Source: Nitrospirales bacterium
Lineage (GTDB): Bacteria > Nitrospirota > Nitrospiria > Nitrospirales > UBA8639
Direction of reading: 5' to 3'
Assembly: GCA_021604365.1 (NCBI GenBank)
Contig: BQIZ01000009.1
Coordinates: forward strand, 1 to 44,802
DNA: 44,802 bases
Shown here: piece after piece, positions 30,320 to 39,453 of the stretch
Position numbering within the stretch: position 1 is the stretch's first letter
How the letters are laid out: each line of letters begins with the position of its first letter
Made by a program: the position numbers and the translations under genes
Notes under the pieces: model-generated
What the model was told of the DNA's origin: nothing
Databases searched by the model: none
The model's input: the letters and a program-made list of their open reading frames with translations, nothing else

Positions 30320-32497
30320 ATGACATTCCTCATACTTATTCCCCTCCTTCCTCTGATGGCCGTTCTGATTCTCGTGCTGGGGAAACCCTGGCTTGGAGAG
30401 CATGGCCATAGGATCGGCATTCCTGCGATGGCTCTCTCCTTCGCGTTTTCCGCCATCGCGTTTGCTCGCGTCGCATCAGACGGAGCCTTCTCCATTCCAC
30501 TCTACCGATTATTCAAATCGGGAGACCTGGTTGTAGAATTGGGTCTCTATGTCGACCAGCTAACGGTGTTGCTTCTGCTCTTGGTGACCGGTGTGAGCAG
30601 CGTGGTGCATGTGTATGCGTCTCGTTATATGATCGGCGATCACCGGTATAACCGTTTCTTTGCGGTCATCGCGCTGTTTACGTTTTCGATGATCATGCTG
30701 GTTATGAGCAATAATCTGCTCATGCTGTTTGTGTTCTGGGAGATCATGGGAATTTGTTCGTATTTGTTGATTTCTCATTGGGGGGAGCGGCAATCATCTG
30801 CTCAGGCCGCGACCAAGGCCTTTCTCGTGAATTCGGTCGCGGATGTGGGCTTAGGTTTTGGGGTCATTCTGACCTTTTCCACTTTTGGAACACTGGATAT
30901 TCAGACGATTTTAGGGGAAGCCCCATCCATACAGGGAAACACCATCAACCTGTTCGGCTGGCTCGGGCTGGACGTGCCCATTCATATCCTCACGCTCATT
31001 ACGCTTGTTCTTTTCCTGGGAGCCATGGGAAAGTCCGCACAAGTGCCATTCCATGTCTGGCTCCCCTTTGCCATGGAAGCGCCCACACCCGTTTCCGCGT
31101 TGATTCACGCCGCGACCATGGTGAATGCCGGACCCTTCTTGTTGGTTCGCATGAGTCCCCTCGTGATCCTTTCCCCCGAAGCCATGACCGTCATTGCGTT
31201 GATTGGAGGTGTGACCGCACTTTTTGCAACCCTTGTCTCCCTGACTCAGGTGGATATTAAGCGCATGCTGGCGTTTTCCACCATTGGTCAAATCGGTTTC
31301 ATGATCATGACTTGCGGAGTCGGAGCCTTTGTCATCTCTATTTTTCATATGTTGGCCCATGGATTTTTGAAAGGATTTTTATTTCTGTCAACTGGAAATG
31401 CACTTCGTTCCGTTGGCTCCCATGAACATGTGCCTTCGTCGCATTTTCCTCATGGCTCATCAATACGTTCTATGGGGCCCCTAGTGTTAGGCGCTTTGCT
31501 GTTGGCCTGTCTTCCGCCGTTCCTCATTTTTTTCGGGCCGTATGAGCAATTGTGGATGATTCAACCGGGATCCTCTGCCCAATGGACATTTTGGATTTTG
31601 GGGTTTCTGACGGTATTTTTTTCTGCCATGTATGTCATGCGGGGTGTCCTGGTCTTGTTTGGTCAACCGCATTCGATAGGTCATGGAAGTGGAATGGGGA
31701 GGCAGGCCATTCAGCCTCGTTTCTTTTCCCCCATCCACTTTCTGGGAATTTTGGCTGTCATTGGAATATTTGGAAGCCTGTTGCTGGTCTTGTGGAGTTG
31801 GTTTTCGGAATTTCTGTCCCCTGTCGTGGGACATCGGATGGCCCAGATTCCAAAGACAACTTTGAGTGAGACCGGCTTGCAACTTCTTTTTGCATTTGCT
31901 GTGGCTATGGGCGGTATCGCGGTTGGGTACTTTTCCTTGACAAAATCCTCGGGTTCCTGGTTCCACCAATCGGATATGAGCAAGCGATGGTATGTCCACT
32001 TTATGAATAAATTGTATTTCGATGAAATATATGAGGCGTATGTTGTGGTGCCCACTCTTCGGTTGGCCCGATGGCTATGGCGGGTTGTCGACCGGAACGT
32101 GTTCGACGCCCTTATCATGGGAATCGCAAATGTGTCAGTGTTGGCGGCGAAGTGGATGTGGCGGGTGGTGGACCTACGGGGGATTGACGGGCTGGTAGTA
32201 GGCTTGGGACGGAACAGCGTAGGAATGGCCGGTTGGCTTTGGCGGGTGGTGGACCTTCGCGGTGTCGATCGGGTCGTCGTGGGTATCGGCCAACGCAGCC
32301 TTGGTATTGCCAACTGGCTATGGAAAAGAATCGAGATCAAAGTTCTCGATAAGAATGTGGTTCGTGCCGGGAATCAAGCCGCGAGCACAGGGAATATGAT
32401 GCAGGAACTAGAGCCTCGCACGTTACAGCACCATTTACTGGTCATGATTTTCTGGCTCATTGTGGGAATTGGGTTGTTGTTTTGGTTTGTCGTGTGA
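30320..32497 (+). CDS. NuoL/MrpA-N-like antiporter subunit with repeat-expanded C-terminus
   Basis: 725 aa. The NuoL core has the N-terminal domain (GLYVDQLTVLLLLLVTGVSS, VYASRYM), TM5 glutamate E141 in FWEIMGICSYLLI, TM7 lysine K238 in GAMGKSAQVPFHVWLPFAME, and the APTPVSALIHAATMVNAGPF block. After KLYFDEIYEAYVV, where NuoL usually has one WRVVD segment, a 27-residue unit is repeated four times: W585, W612, W639 and W666 each start W-x-W-(R/K)-(V/R)-(V/I)-(D/E), followed by about 20 residues with VVVG-type hydrophobics. A final helix closes the protein. Being NuoL-like, it is also the best candidate for the DabB-type partner of DabA and stands in for the missing N-terminal half of MrpA. Confidence 0.9.
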   Translation: MTFLILIPLLPLMAVLILVLGKPWLGEHGHRIGIPAMALSFAFSAIAFARVASDGAFSIPLYRLFKSGDLVVELGLYVDQLTVLLLLLVTGVSSVVHVYASRYMIGDHRYNRFFAVIALFTFSMIMLVMSNNLLMLFVFWEIMGICSYLLISHWGERQSSAQAATKAFLVNSVADVGLGFGVILTFSTFGTLDIQTILGEAPSIQGNTINLFGWLGLDVPIHILTLITLVLFLGAMGKSAQVPFHVWLPFAMEAPTPVSALIHAATMVNAGPFLLVRMSPLVILSPEAMTVIALIGGVTALFATLVSLTQVDIKRMLAFSTIGQIGFMIMTCGVGAFVISIFHMLAHGFLKGFLFLSTGNALRSVGSHEHVPSSHFPHGSSIRSMGPLVLGALLLACLPPFLIFFGPYEQLWMIQPGSSAQWTFWILGFLTVFFSAMYVMRGVLVLFGQPHSIGHGSGMGRQAIQPRFFSPIHFLGILAVIGIFGSLLLVLWSWFSEFLSPVVGHRMAQIPKTTLSETGLQLLFAFAVAMGGIAVGYFSLTKSSGSWFHQSDMSKRWYVHFMNKLYFDEIYEAYVVVPTLRLARWLWRVVDRNVFDALIMGIANVSVLAAKWMWRVVDLRGIDGLVVGLGRNSVGMAGWLWRVVDLRGVDRVVVGIGQRSLGIANWLWKRIEIKVLDKNVVRAGNQAASTGNMMQELEPRTLQHHLLVMIFWLIVGIGLLFWFVV
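32072..32395 (+). repeat. Four tandem 81-bp in-frame repeats within the NuoL-like gene
   Basis: The TGG codons that open each unit lie at 32072, 32153, 32234 and 32315, an exact 81-base period. Units 2 and 3 are closest (both encode WRVVDLRG-(I/V)-D followed by VVVG/LVVG); units 1 and 4 have diverged. The exact period and graded similarity indicate tandem duplication within the gene. Confidence 0.85.
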
Positions 32498-32632
32498 TTC
32501 CGCAGATAGCTTGACAATGATTGAGTGATAACGAACACGATACCGAAATCCAATCCCGCGGTGTGTGAAAAACGAGAGGGCGTCTTTCATGTCCTGGAGG
32601 TGCCATGACCGGCATGTCATGAAGGGGAGACT

Positions 32633-34141
32633 ATGAACACAATCTTCACTGAACATCTTTTGAGTATCATGATTGCCATTCCGTTTTTGGGCATTGCGAT
32701 CATTGCCTTCATTCAGGATCAGGAATGGATTCGGCGCGTGGCACTTGGGTGTACCATGGGGGATGGTGTTCTCTCACTGGTGCTAATAAAAGAGTTCGAT
32801 TTTTCCATTCAAGGAATGCAATTCGTGGAGCGGATGGCATGGATGCCGACCTTTAATATTCAATATGCTGTTGGAGTGGATGGTATTAGTCTTCTTCTGG
32901 TTTTACTCACGACTCTGCTCTGTCCCTTTTGCGTCCTGTGCTCCTGGAAGTCAATTACCACTCGTGTACGCTCCTTTATGGCCATGATTCTGTTGGTCGA
33001 AGGGGCCATGATTGTGGTGTTTACCGCTCTGGACCTGTTTTTGTTTTTTATGTTGTGGGAAGTCACGATGATTCCCATGTATTTCATGATCATTTTGTGG
33101 GGTGGCCCCCAACGGATAGCAGCCGGCATCAAATTCGTCTTGTATAGTTTGTCAGGAAGCCTGATCTTACTTCTGGCGATACTCGGGTTGTACGTGGAAG
33201 GAGGGCGGACATTTGATATTTTAGCGTTGGCGGAGAACACCTATTCCCCCGATGCCCAGTTTTGGATATTTCTGGCGTTTTTCCTAGCCTTTGCCATTAA
33301 ATTACCCATGTTGCCGTTTCACACATGGTTACCGGATGCCCATTCCGAAGCCCCCACTGCCGGAAGCGTCCTATTGGCCGGGGTGCTGTTAAAAATGGGT
33401 GGGTATGGATTTTTACGCTTTTGTCTCCCCATGTTCCCGGAAGCTTCAGTGACCTTTGCCCCCTTTATCTTATGGTTATCCGTGGCGGCTATTGTGTATG
33501 GGGGGTATATGGCCTTGGCACAGTCGGACCTGAAAAAGCTGGTGGCCTATTCGTCCATTTCGCATATGGGATTCGTGACCTTAGGGATTTTTGTGTTCAA
33601 TAATTATGGTATTCAAGGAGCCATCTTGCAGATGGTGAACCATGGAATAACCACAGGAGCCCTCTTTTTGGCTGTCGGTCAATTGTATGATCGGACCCAT
33701 AGCCGGTCGATTCAGGATTACGGAGGATTGCAAAAATCGATGCCTCGATTTGTGGCACTTTTTTGTCTGTTTTCAGTGGCATCCTTCGGACTGCCTGGTA
33801 CATGCAATTTTATTGGTGAATTTTTGGTCTTGGTCGGAACGTCTTTTGAAAGCTATGTCATGGTGTTGTTGTCCATGGGGGGCATTGTCCTTGCGGCGGC
33901 GTATATGCTTTGGATGCTCCAACGGGTGGTGTTGGGACAACCCAAAAATTCCACCATCGCACAACTACCGGATCTGAGTATGCGAGAGCTGGCCACGGTG
34001 ATCCCGCTTGCGGTTTTAATCTTGGGGATCGGCTTGTACCCGTCACCACTTATGGAAATGATGGATTCGAGCGTCACGCACTTGGCTCAGCATATGGCAC
34101 AGTATCAGGTGGGGATGATCCATGAAGTGATCCTTCGGTAA
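32633..34141 (+). CDS. NuoM-like antiporter subunit
   Basis: 502 aa, about 14 membrane helices, with GGGGAGACT before the ATG as ribosome site. NuoM features: AVGVDGISLLLVLLTTLL, TM5 glutamate E143 in MLWEVTMIPMYFMIILWGG, TM7 lysine K223 in AIKLPMLPFHTWLPDAHSEA, then PTAGSVLLAGVLLKMGGYG and AYSSISHMGFVTLGIF. Mrp antiporters do not usually carry an NuoM, so this is an extra pump-type module at the end of the operon, 135 bases after the NuoL-like gene. The rest of complex I is absent, so it is not a respiratory NDH-1 locus. Confidence 0.92.
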   Translation: MNTIFTEHLLSIMIAIPFLGIAIIAFIQDQEWIRRVALGCTMGDGVLSLVLIKEFDFSIQGMQFVERMAWMPTFNIQYAVGVDGISLLLVLLTTLLCPFCVLCSWKSITTRVRSFMAMILLVEGAMIVVFTALDLFLFFMLWEVTMIPMYFMIILWGGPQRIAAGIKFVLYSLSGSLILLLAILGLYVEGGRTFDILALAENTYSPDAQFWIFLAFFLAFAIKLPMLPFHTWLPDAHSEAPTAGSVLLAGVLLKMGGYGFLRFCLPMFPEASVTFAPFILWLSVAAIVYGGYMALAQSDLKKLVAYSSISHMGFVTLGIFVFNNYGIQGAILQMVNHGITTGALFLAVGQLYDRTHSRSIQDYGGLQKSMPRFVALFCLFSVASFGLPGTCNFIGEFLVLVGTSFESYVMVLLSMGGIVLAAAYMLWMLQRVVLGQPKNSTIAQLPDLSMRELATVIPLAVLILGIGLYPSPLMEMMDSSVTHLAQHMAQYQVGMIHEVILR

Positions 34142-34602
34142 ATGACATGACTGGCAGCAGTCGCGACAAAGACTATTAGCCCCTGCCGGGAGATCTCTCG
34201 GTTGGTGACCACGAGGGATGACTATCAGGCTTCTTTCAACCCCGAATCCCTTCTTGCCAATAATCTTCCCCCTTCATCTTTCCCCTTAGATCCCCTGTGA
34301 ATTAAAGCAGCCTCAGTTGTGGTCCTTGGGAAATGTTGACAGGCCATTCTGACGTTTTTGCCAAATTTTCACAGTGTTCTTGCTGTTTTCTCAAGTGGCC
34401 TGTCAAAAATGCCGAGAATAATCTTCTCTGCTCTATTGTGTGGTGGAGGCATCTTCCATTTACTAGGGGAAGGATGATGGTAGTACCCAGAAGAGTAGAT
34501 CGAAACAATATAGGCCAAAAGTTACCAATCAGCCTTGAATCCTCAGGTTTCATTGATTACCGAGAGATTGGGAGAGGCGGTAAACGTGGAGGAGCAGGAA
34601 CC
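34142..34602. other. Intergenic region with long inverted repeat
   Basis: No gene is called; an upstream in-frame start at 34333 for the lipoprotein is rejected. TTGACAGGCCA (34336-34346) and TGGCCTGTCAA (34396-34406) form a perfect 11-bp inverted repeat separated by 49 bases. It may be the terminator of the antiporter operon, an operator pair, or part of an RNA. Confidence 0.45.
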
Positions 34603-35682
34603 ATGAAACTGATCAATATTTTACTTCTGGCAATGGTGTGTGCGGTTGTGGTGGGCTGTGTGAGCCAGCAATCACATGAACGTGCTCTCCAAGAATATGA
34701 AGAGAGCCAAGAATCCAGCGCCGTGGAACTTGAACGGTTGCAGCAGGCTGTTGAAGAGAAGCAAATGGAAGTCATGCAGCTTCAAGAAACCAAAGTGGCC
34801 CTCGAGCATACCGTTGAAGTGCAAGACCAAATTAAGGAAGAACAACTAGCCGCGGTTCAACAAGAAGTCGAAGCACTGTATGCACAAATCCGGAAACTCA
34901 GCAACTCGGAAGGAGTCGGTTCTCTGTCCGATCCTCTTTTTGGGGGAGGGCCGGTGGATTACCATGATTTGAGGGCTGCTCTTACACAAATCCGGTCGGG
35001 TTTAGATGGGCAAATTGGCCAGGTGTCTCATCTTCGTGAAGAGAATAGTCTGCTGGAGAAAGAGCTTTCGGCTTTGGAAGCTAGACTCAAGGAAGTGGAG
35101 CGGTTAAAACATGAGTTGGAATTGGTCCGAAAAGCTCGTGAAATTCAGGAAGCGCAACTGGCAAAAGTCAAATATGAAGTGTTCACAGTCGGAGAAGAGA
35201 TCGATCGCATTACCAAAGCGCTTGAGGACAAATTTGGCAAAAGTCTTGTGGTGACTCAACACCATGATCGATTAGTGTTGACGATGCTGGGGCAAATCCT
35301 CTTTGAATCCGGTGAAGCGGATTTGACTCCTCTAGGTCTTACGATCATGAAACAGGTGGGCCAGGTGTTAGTCACCTTGCCGGGGAAAAGCATCCAAGTT
35401 GAAGGGCACACGGACAACCACCGCATTTATGGACAGCTGCAAAAACAGTATCCCACGAATTGGGAACTTTCAACCGCCAGGGCCACCACAGTTTTGCGGT
35501 ATCTGATTGAGCAAACCGGAATGAATCCCAATCAATTCTCAGCAACGGGTTATGCGGATAGGCGACCCGTGATGACTAATGAAACTGAGGAGGGAAGAGC
35601 CCAAAATCGTCGTGTGGAAATCGTTCTGTACCCGGAACGGGTCGTTCAGGATAATGAAACTGTTGCAACGCTGGCCCGGTAA
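34603..35682 (+). CDS. OmpA-family peptidoglycan-binding lipoprotein
   Basis: 359 aa from ATG 34603, which has GGAGGAG just before it and is followed by a lipoprotein signal (MKLINILLLAMVCAVVVGC, lipobox VVGC, Cys19). A long coiled coil follows (about 25-210, heptad-rich with ERLQQAVEEKQMEVMQLQE and EKELSALEARLKEVERLKHE). A C-terminal OmpA domain (about 225-345) carries the peptidoglycan-binding signature VEGHTDNHRIYG and NWELSTARATTVLRYL, then RRVEIVL. The product is probably anchored in the outer membrane with a periplasmic stalk gripping peptidoglycan. No obvious link to the neighbouring antiporter operon. Confidence 0.88.
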   Translation: MKLINILLLAMVCAVVVGCVSQQSHERALQEYEESQESSAVELERLQQAVEEKQMEVMQLQETKVALEHTVEVQDQIKEEQLAAVQQEVEALYAQIRKLSNSEGVGSLSDPLFGGGPVDYHDLRAALTQIRSGLDGQIGQVSHLREENSLLEKELSALEARLKEVERLKHELELVRKAREIQEAQLAKVKYEVFTVGEEIDRITKALEDKFGKSLVVTQHHDRLVLTMLGQILFESGEADLTPLGLTIMKQVGQVLVTLPGKSIQVEGHTDNHRIYGQLQKQYPTNWELSTARATTVLRYLIEQTGMNPNQFSATGYADRRPVMTNETEEGRAQNRRVEIVLYPERVVQDNETVATLAR

Positions 35683-35830
35683 TACAAGCCGGGAACCACA
35701 ATAGTCGATATGGCTTCAGAAGTGGTGCTTCCGAGCCTTCACGTCCCTTTTCTCCTCCCTGCAGTCGTTGGTCAGCCTTGCTGCAGAGATGCAGTTTCTT
35801 TTCCCTGCCACTATCGGATCTTTCCCACAA

Positions 35831-37474
35831 TTAATGCACTGCCGGTTCTGTGGGATTGCCGGAGCTACTCAGGCTATGATGTTGGAGGAGTCCGGTGTCG
35901 TATAGATATGCTGTCGCCGGATCTAATAAAAAATATACGGCAAACAGACCGACACTCGCCATGGTCAACGTATAGGGAAGCGCCATCCAGACCATTTTCC
36001 CATAAGATAAACGGATAACCGGAGCCAGTGAAGAGGTTAATAAAAATAAAAATGCGGCCTGTCCGTTTGGAGTCGCCACACTGGGAATATTCGTGCCGGT
36101 ATTGATGGCAACGGCCAAAAGGTCAAATTGGTCACGGGTAATGGTGCCCGCCTGGTAGGCACGGAGCACTTCCTGGACGTAAACCGTCGCAACAAAGACA
36201 TTGTCGCTGATGGCCGACAGAATGCCATTGGCCAGGTAAAACATGCCGATTTGATGCGATCCCTCCAAACTTAATCCATATCCGATAATGCCAGAAAACA
36301 GGTTCTGGTCCTGGATCACGGCCACAATGGCGAAAAAAACGACGAGGAGCGCCGTGAAGGGAAGCGCTTCCTTGAACGCCTCTCCAAGTTGGTGCTCATC
36401 GATTATCCCGTTAAAGGCGGTAATAAACACGATCACCGTGAGACCGATGATTCCAACTTCCGCCAGGTGAAAGGCTAAGGCAAAAATTAACCAAATGCCC
36501 GCAATCGCTTGAATAATAAGCTTCGCCGTGTCCGCGGAATCTCGTCGTTTCTGTTGCTCGGTTTCGAATTCCACCAAAATGAGGCGAACGGGATCCGGGA
36601 GCTGAAAGCCATAATCAAACCATCGTAATTTCTCAACGATGGTGCAGGTGAACCATCCCGTGACCAGAACCGGAAGCGTCACGGGGGCCATGCGCAAAAA
36701 GAACTCCAAAAATTCCCAGCCCGCTTTGTCCGCGATCAATAAATTTTGGGGTTCCCCTACAAGAGTACAGACCCCACCTAATGCGGTACCAACCGCTCCG
36801 TGCATTAATAAATTGCGAAGGAAGCCTCGGAAATTGTCCAAATTTTCACGGTGGAGAGAGTCGATCTCATGATCGCTTGTCGAATCATAAGAGGTCTGAG
36901 ACGATTTGCCAGAGGCCACCCGGTGGTAAATGTTATAGAAACCCAACGCGACGGCAATGATGACTGCTGTGACCGTCAAGGCATCGAGGAATGCCGAAAG
37001 AAAGGCACCCATGATCGAAAACAAGAGCCCCAACAAAACTTTTGAACGGACGCCCAATAAAATTTTGGTAAACAGAAACAGGAGTAAATCTTTCATGAAG
37101 TAGATCCCGGCCACCATGAAAATCAATAGCAGGATCACTTGAAAATTATTGAGTGCCTCATGATAGACCGTTGCCGGAGTGGTCATCCCCAATAAGACAG
37201 CTTCAAGTGCGAGCAAGCCACCGGGTTGTAGCGGATAACTTTTGAGAGCCAGGGCTAAGGTAAAGATAAATTCCAGTATGAGCACCCACCCGGTGTAAAA
37301 GGAGCCAATGCTCATCAATAAGATGGGATTGAGGATTAAGAATCCTAGAATGGTCAGCTTGTACCAGGTTGGAGTGTGGTTCAAGAAATTCTGAATGAGC
37401 GCCTGAGGGACTGTCGTTTTCATTTCAGTTAGGTGACCTTTCGGACCGGTGGTCCCGGATGGAGTCTGACTCAT
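35831..37474 (-). CDS. nhaB: NhaB-like Na+/H+ antiporter
   Basis: 547 aa, about 12 membrane helices. The N-terminal portion ([50 protein letters not shown]), the block [20 protein letters not shown] with NLLIA following, and the closing [20 protein letters not shown] and [20 protein letters not shown] are those of NhaB. It exports Na+ in exchange for H+. An internal start at 37423 (MKTTVPQAL) is also possible. It follows the SulP gene on the same strand after 146 bases, and the same order occurs at 8091-11000 where nhaB is broken. The likely role is to restore the Na+ gradient used by a Na+-coupled SulP. Confidence 0.9.
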   Translation of the reverse strand: MSQTPSGTTGPKGHLTEMKTTVPQALIQNFLNHTPTWYKLTILGFLILNPILLMSIGSFYTGWVLILEFIFTLALALKSYPLQPGGLLALEAVLLGMTTPATVYHEALNNFQVILLLIFMVAGIYFMKDLLLFLFTKILLGVRSKVLLGLLFSIMGAFLSAFLDALTVTAVIIAVALGFYNIYHRVASGKSSQTSYDSTSDHEIDSLHRENLDNFRGFLRNLLMHGAVGTALGGVCTLVGEPQNLLIADKAGWEFLEFFLRMAPVTLPVLVTGWFTCTIVEKLRWFDYGFQLPDPVRLILVEFETEQQKRRDSADTAKLIIQAIAGIWLIFALAFHLAEVGIIGLTVIVFITAFNGIIDEHQLGEAFKEALPFTALLVVFFAIVAVIQDQNLFSGIIGYGLSLEGSHQIGMFYLANGILSAISDNVFVATVYVQEVLRAYQAGTITRDQFDLLAVAINTGTNIPSVATPNGQAAFLFLLTSSLAPVIRLSYGKMVWMALPYTLTMASVGLFAVYFLLDPATAYLYDTGLLQHHSLSSSGNPTEPAVH

Positions 37475-37620
37475 TAATTCAATATCACTATGGTCAATTT
37501 GTTTGGTAGTGATCTCTTTCGTATCCAGGCCTTTAATAGGGCGGATGGAGTGAGGAGTTCGGCATATACAATAAAGACTTTTTCCGAAACCGGGAAGGCG
37601 ACATTGTTGAAAAACCTACC

Positions 37621-39330
37621 TTAGGAGGGTTCCGGATTTTTAGACAGAACTTCTGTGGGAGGGGTATCGAACGGATGGGTGGATCCGCCGATATGAGCGG
37701 CGTGGCGTAATGCATCCAACCGAAGAGGGTATCGATGCTCGGGTGGGACTTGATCCAGCACCCCGAGTCCTTTGAGGACTCGAGCCACTCCCGGACGCAT
37801 ACCCACGAAAAAAACATGCTGGTGATGAGTTTTCACCATCAGGAGCATGTCTTCGATGGCTAATGCAGCGGTTCCGTCAATTGAAGGCACCGATGTGAGA
37901 TCAAGAACCACGCTGGAAAAAGAATTGAAACCTTTCACAGATTCTAACCGACGAACCATGTCCTTAGCCGATCCGAAACTCATCGGCCCATTCACATGAA
38001 TCATGATAATACGCTCGCAGTTTCGATCGAGGATGCGTTGCTCCTCTTTTAACAGGGGTGTTTCATTCGAGGCCCCAGTGATCACACTGAGATTTTCAAG
38101 TTCCAGGTCGGCCATGCGCTTCACGAACATCACACTGGCCAAGACCACGCCAATTCCCACAGCCGTGATGAGGTCTACCAAAACAGTCACCAACAAGACC
38201 ACGATCATCACTAGAACTTCGGTTCGTGGAGCTTGCACCATATGCTTCAGAAATCGCCAATCGATAATATCGAATCCGACTTTGATAAGCAGGCCGGCGA
38301 GGACTGCAAGTGGAATTTTTTCGGCCAGGGGACCTAAGCCAAGTAACGTACCTAGGAGGACGACCGCCATAAACATTCCAGAGATAGGTGTACGGCCTCC
38401 AGTGCGAATGTTCGCCACAGATCTCATGGTGGCGCCGGCTCCAGGAAGGCCTCCGAAAAATCCCGCAGCCATATTCCCAATGCCTTGGCCGATCAATTCC
38501 CGATTGGAGTCATGTTGGGTCCGCGTCATGTTGTCACAGACGAGAGAAGTCAGCAGGCTATCAATTGTTCCCAATAATGCCAGGACGAGGGCTTCCTCAA
38601 CCATGAGTAAGAGTGCACTGGTATGCATGGTTGGCCAAATTAGCGTGGGAAATCCTGAAGGAATGTCTCCGATTACCGGAAGGGTTGGGAAGAACATCTC
38701 ACCGACAGTCGTTCCAACGATGAGAGCCAGCAACACGGGAGGAAGACGTTTGCCGATAGAGGCAGGAGTGAGATACACAATGGCTAGTGTGAGAGAACCT
38801 ACCAACATGGCGGGAAGAGAAAAAGATGCGAGGTACTCGGGCATCGCCATGATGTTGGCCACAACTTTGGACTTTGCTTCCAAACCGAGAAAGGGTGCAA
38901 CCTGAAGAATGAGAATAATTCCTCCGATGCCGCTCATGAATCCTGAAATGACAGGATAGGGGACCAAGGTGATATAACGACCAAACCCCATCAATCCAAA
39001 TAAGACTTGAAATCCACCTCCGAGAATGACCGCCGTAAATGCCACTGCCGGTTCATCGGCAAAGTTTAAGATGATGCCGGCCATTACCACGGTCATCGGT
39101 CCGGTCGGTCCCGAGGCCTGTGCAGGAGTCCCGCCGAAGAGCGCTGCGAAAAACCCCACAAAAATAGCTCCATAGAGACCGGCAATAGCCCCGAGTCCGG
39201 ATGTCACTCCAAAGGCCAAGGCGAGGGGTAAGGCCACGACCGCTGCCACTAATCCACCATACAGGTCTCCCCGTATGTTATTAAAATGAAGGCCGTGAAC
39301 CCAGGAAAGTATTGGAAAAGTAGCAGCCAT
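37621..39330 (-). CDS. SulP-family anion (bicarbonate/sulfate) transporter with STAS domain
   Basis: 569 aa. A short N-terminal amphipathic stretch (SWVHGLHFNNIRGDLYGG) leads to the SulP signature VVALPLALAFGVTSGLGAIA, then GGTPAQASGPTGPMTVV and NMTRTQHDSNRELIGQGIGN. A membrane domain of about 12-14 helices ends near 405. The STAS domain (about 435-545) has IHVNGPMSFGSAKDMVRRLE and SVPSIDGTAALAIEDML around its regulatory residue. BicA-type Na+/HCO3- symport is a reasonable guess from the pairing with NhaB and the dabA cluster nearby; sulfate cannot be excluded. AGGAGGG precedes the ATG. It is much closer to the remnant at 277-737 than to the SulP at 8091. Confidence 0.92.
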   Translation of the reverse strand: MAATFPILSWVHGLHFNNIRGDLYGGLVAAVVALPLALAFGVTSGLGAIAGLYGAIFVGFFAALFGGTPAQASGPTGPMTVVMAGIILNFADEPAVAFTAVILGGGFQVLFGLMGFGRYITLVPYPVISGFMSGIGGIILILQVAPFLGLEAKSKVVANIMAMPEYLASFSLPAMLVGSLTLAIVYLTPASIGKRLPPVLLALIVGTTVGEMFFPTLPVIGDIPSGFPTLIWPTMHTSALLLMVEEALVLALLGTIDSLLTSLVCDNMTRTQHDSNRELIGQGIGNMAAGFFGGLPGAGATMRSVANIRTGGRTPISGMFMAVVLLGTLLGLGPLAEKIPLAVLAGLLIKVGFDIIDWRFLKHMVQAPRTEVLVMIVVLLVTVLVDLITAVGIGVVLASVMFVKRMADLELENLSVITGASNETPLLKEEQRILDRNCERIIMIHVNGPMSFGSAKDMVRRLESVKGFNSFSSVVLDLTSVPSIDGTAALAIEDMLLMVKTHHQHVFFVGMRPGVARVLKGLGVLDQVPPEHRYPLRLDALRHAAHIGGSTHPFDTPPTEVLSKNPEPS

Positions 39331-39453
39331 TTTTTAGGAGGGAAGCCGTAAAGTCCGATGATGGGTCACAAATGCTACCAGGAAAAGAAAAGTCACGTAT
39401 ATGTCGTTGGGTATTAAGGAATCAGGCCGAAAAGTGATTCTTGTAAGCCTCGC

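Noticed and set aside
28820-34141. Interpretation as a respiratory complex I (nuo) locus
   Set aside because: No nuoA-I, nuoH or nuoJ genes are present, and the MrpE, F, G, B and C subunits point to an Mrp-type antiporter.
34333-34602. N-terminal extension of the OmpA lipoprotein from an upstream in-frame start
   Set aside because: The ATG at 34603 has a strong ribosome site and is directly followed by a lipoprotein signal; the upstream residues would abolish export.
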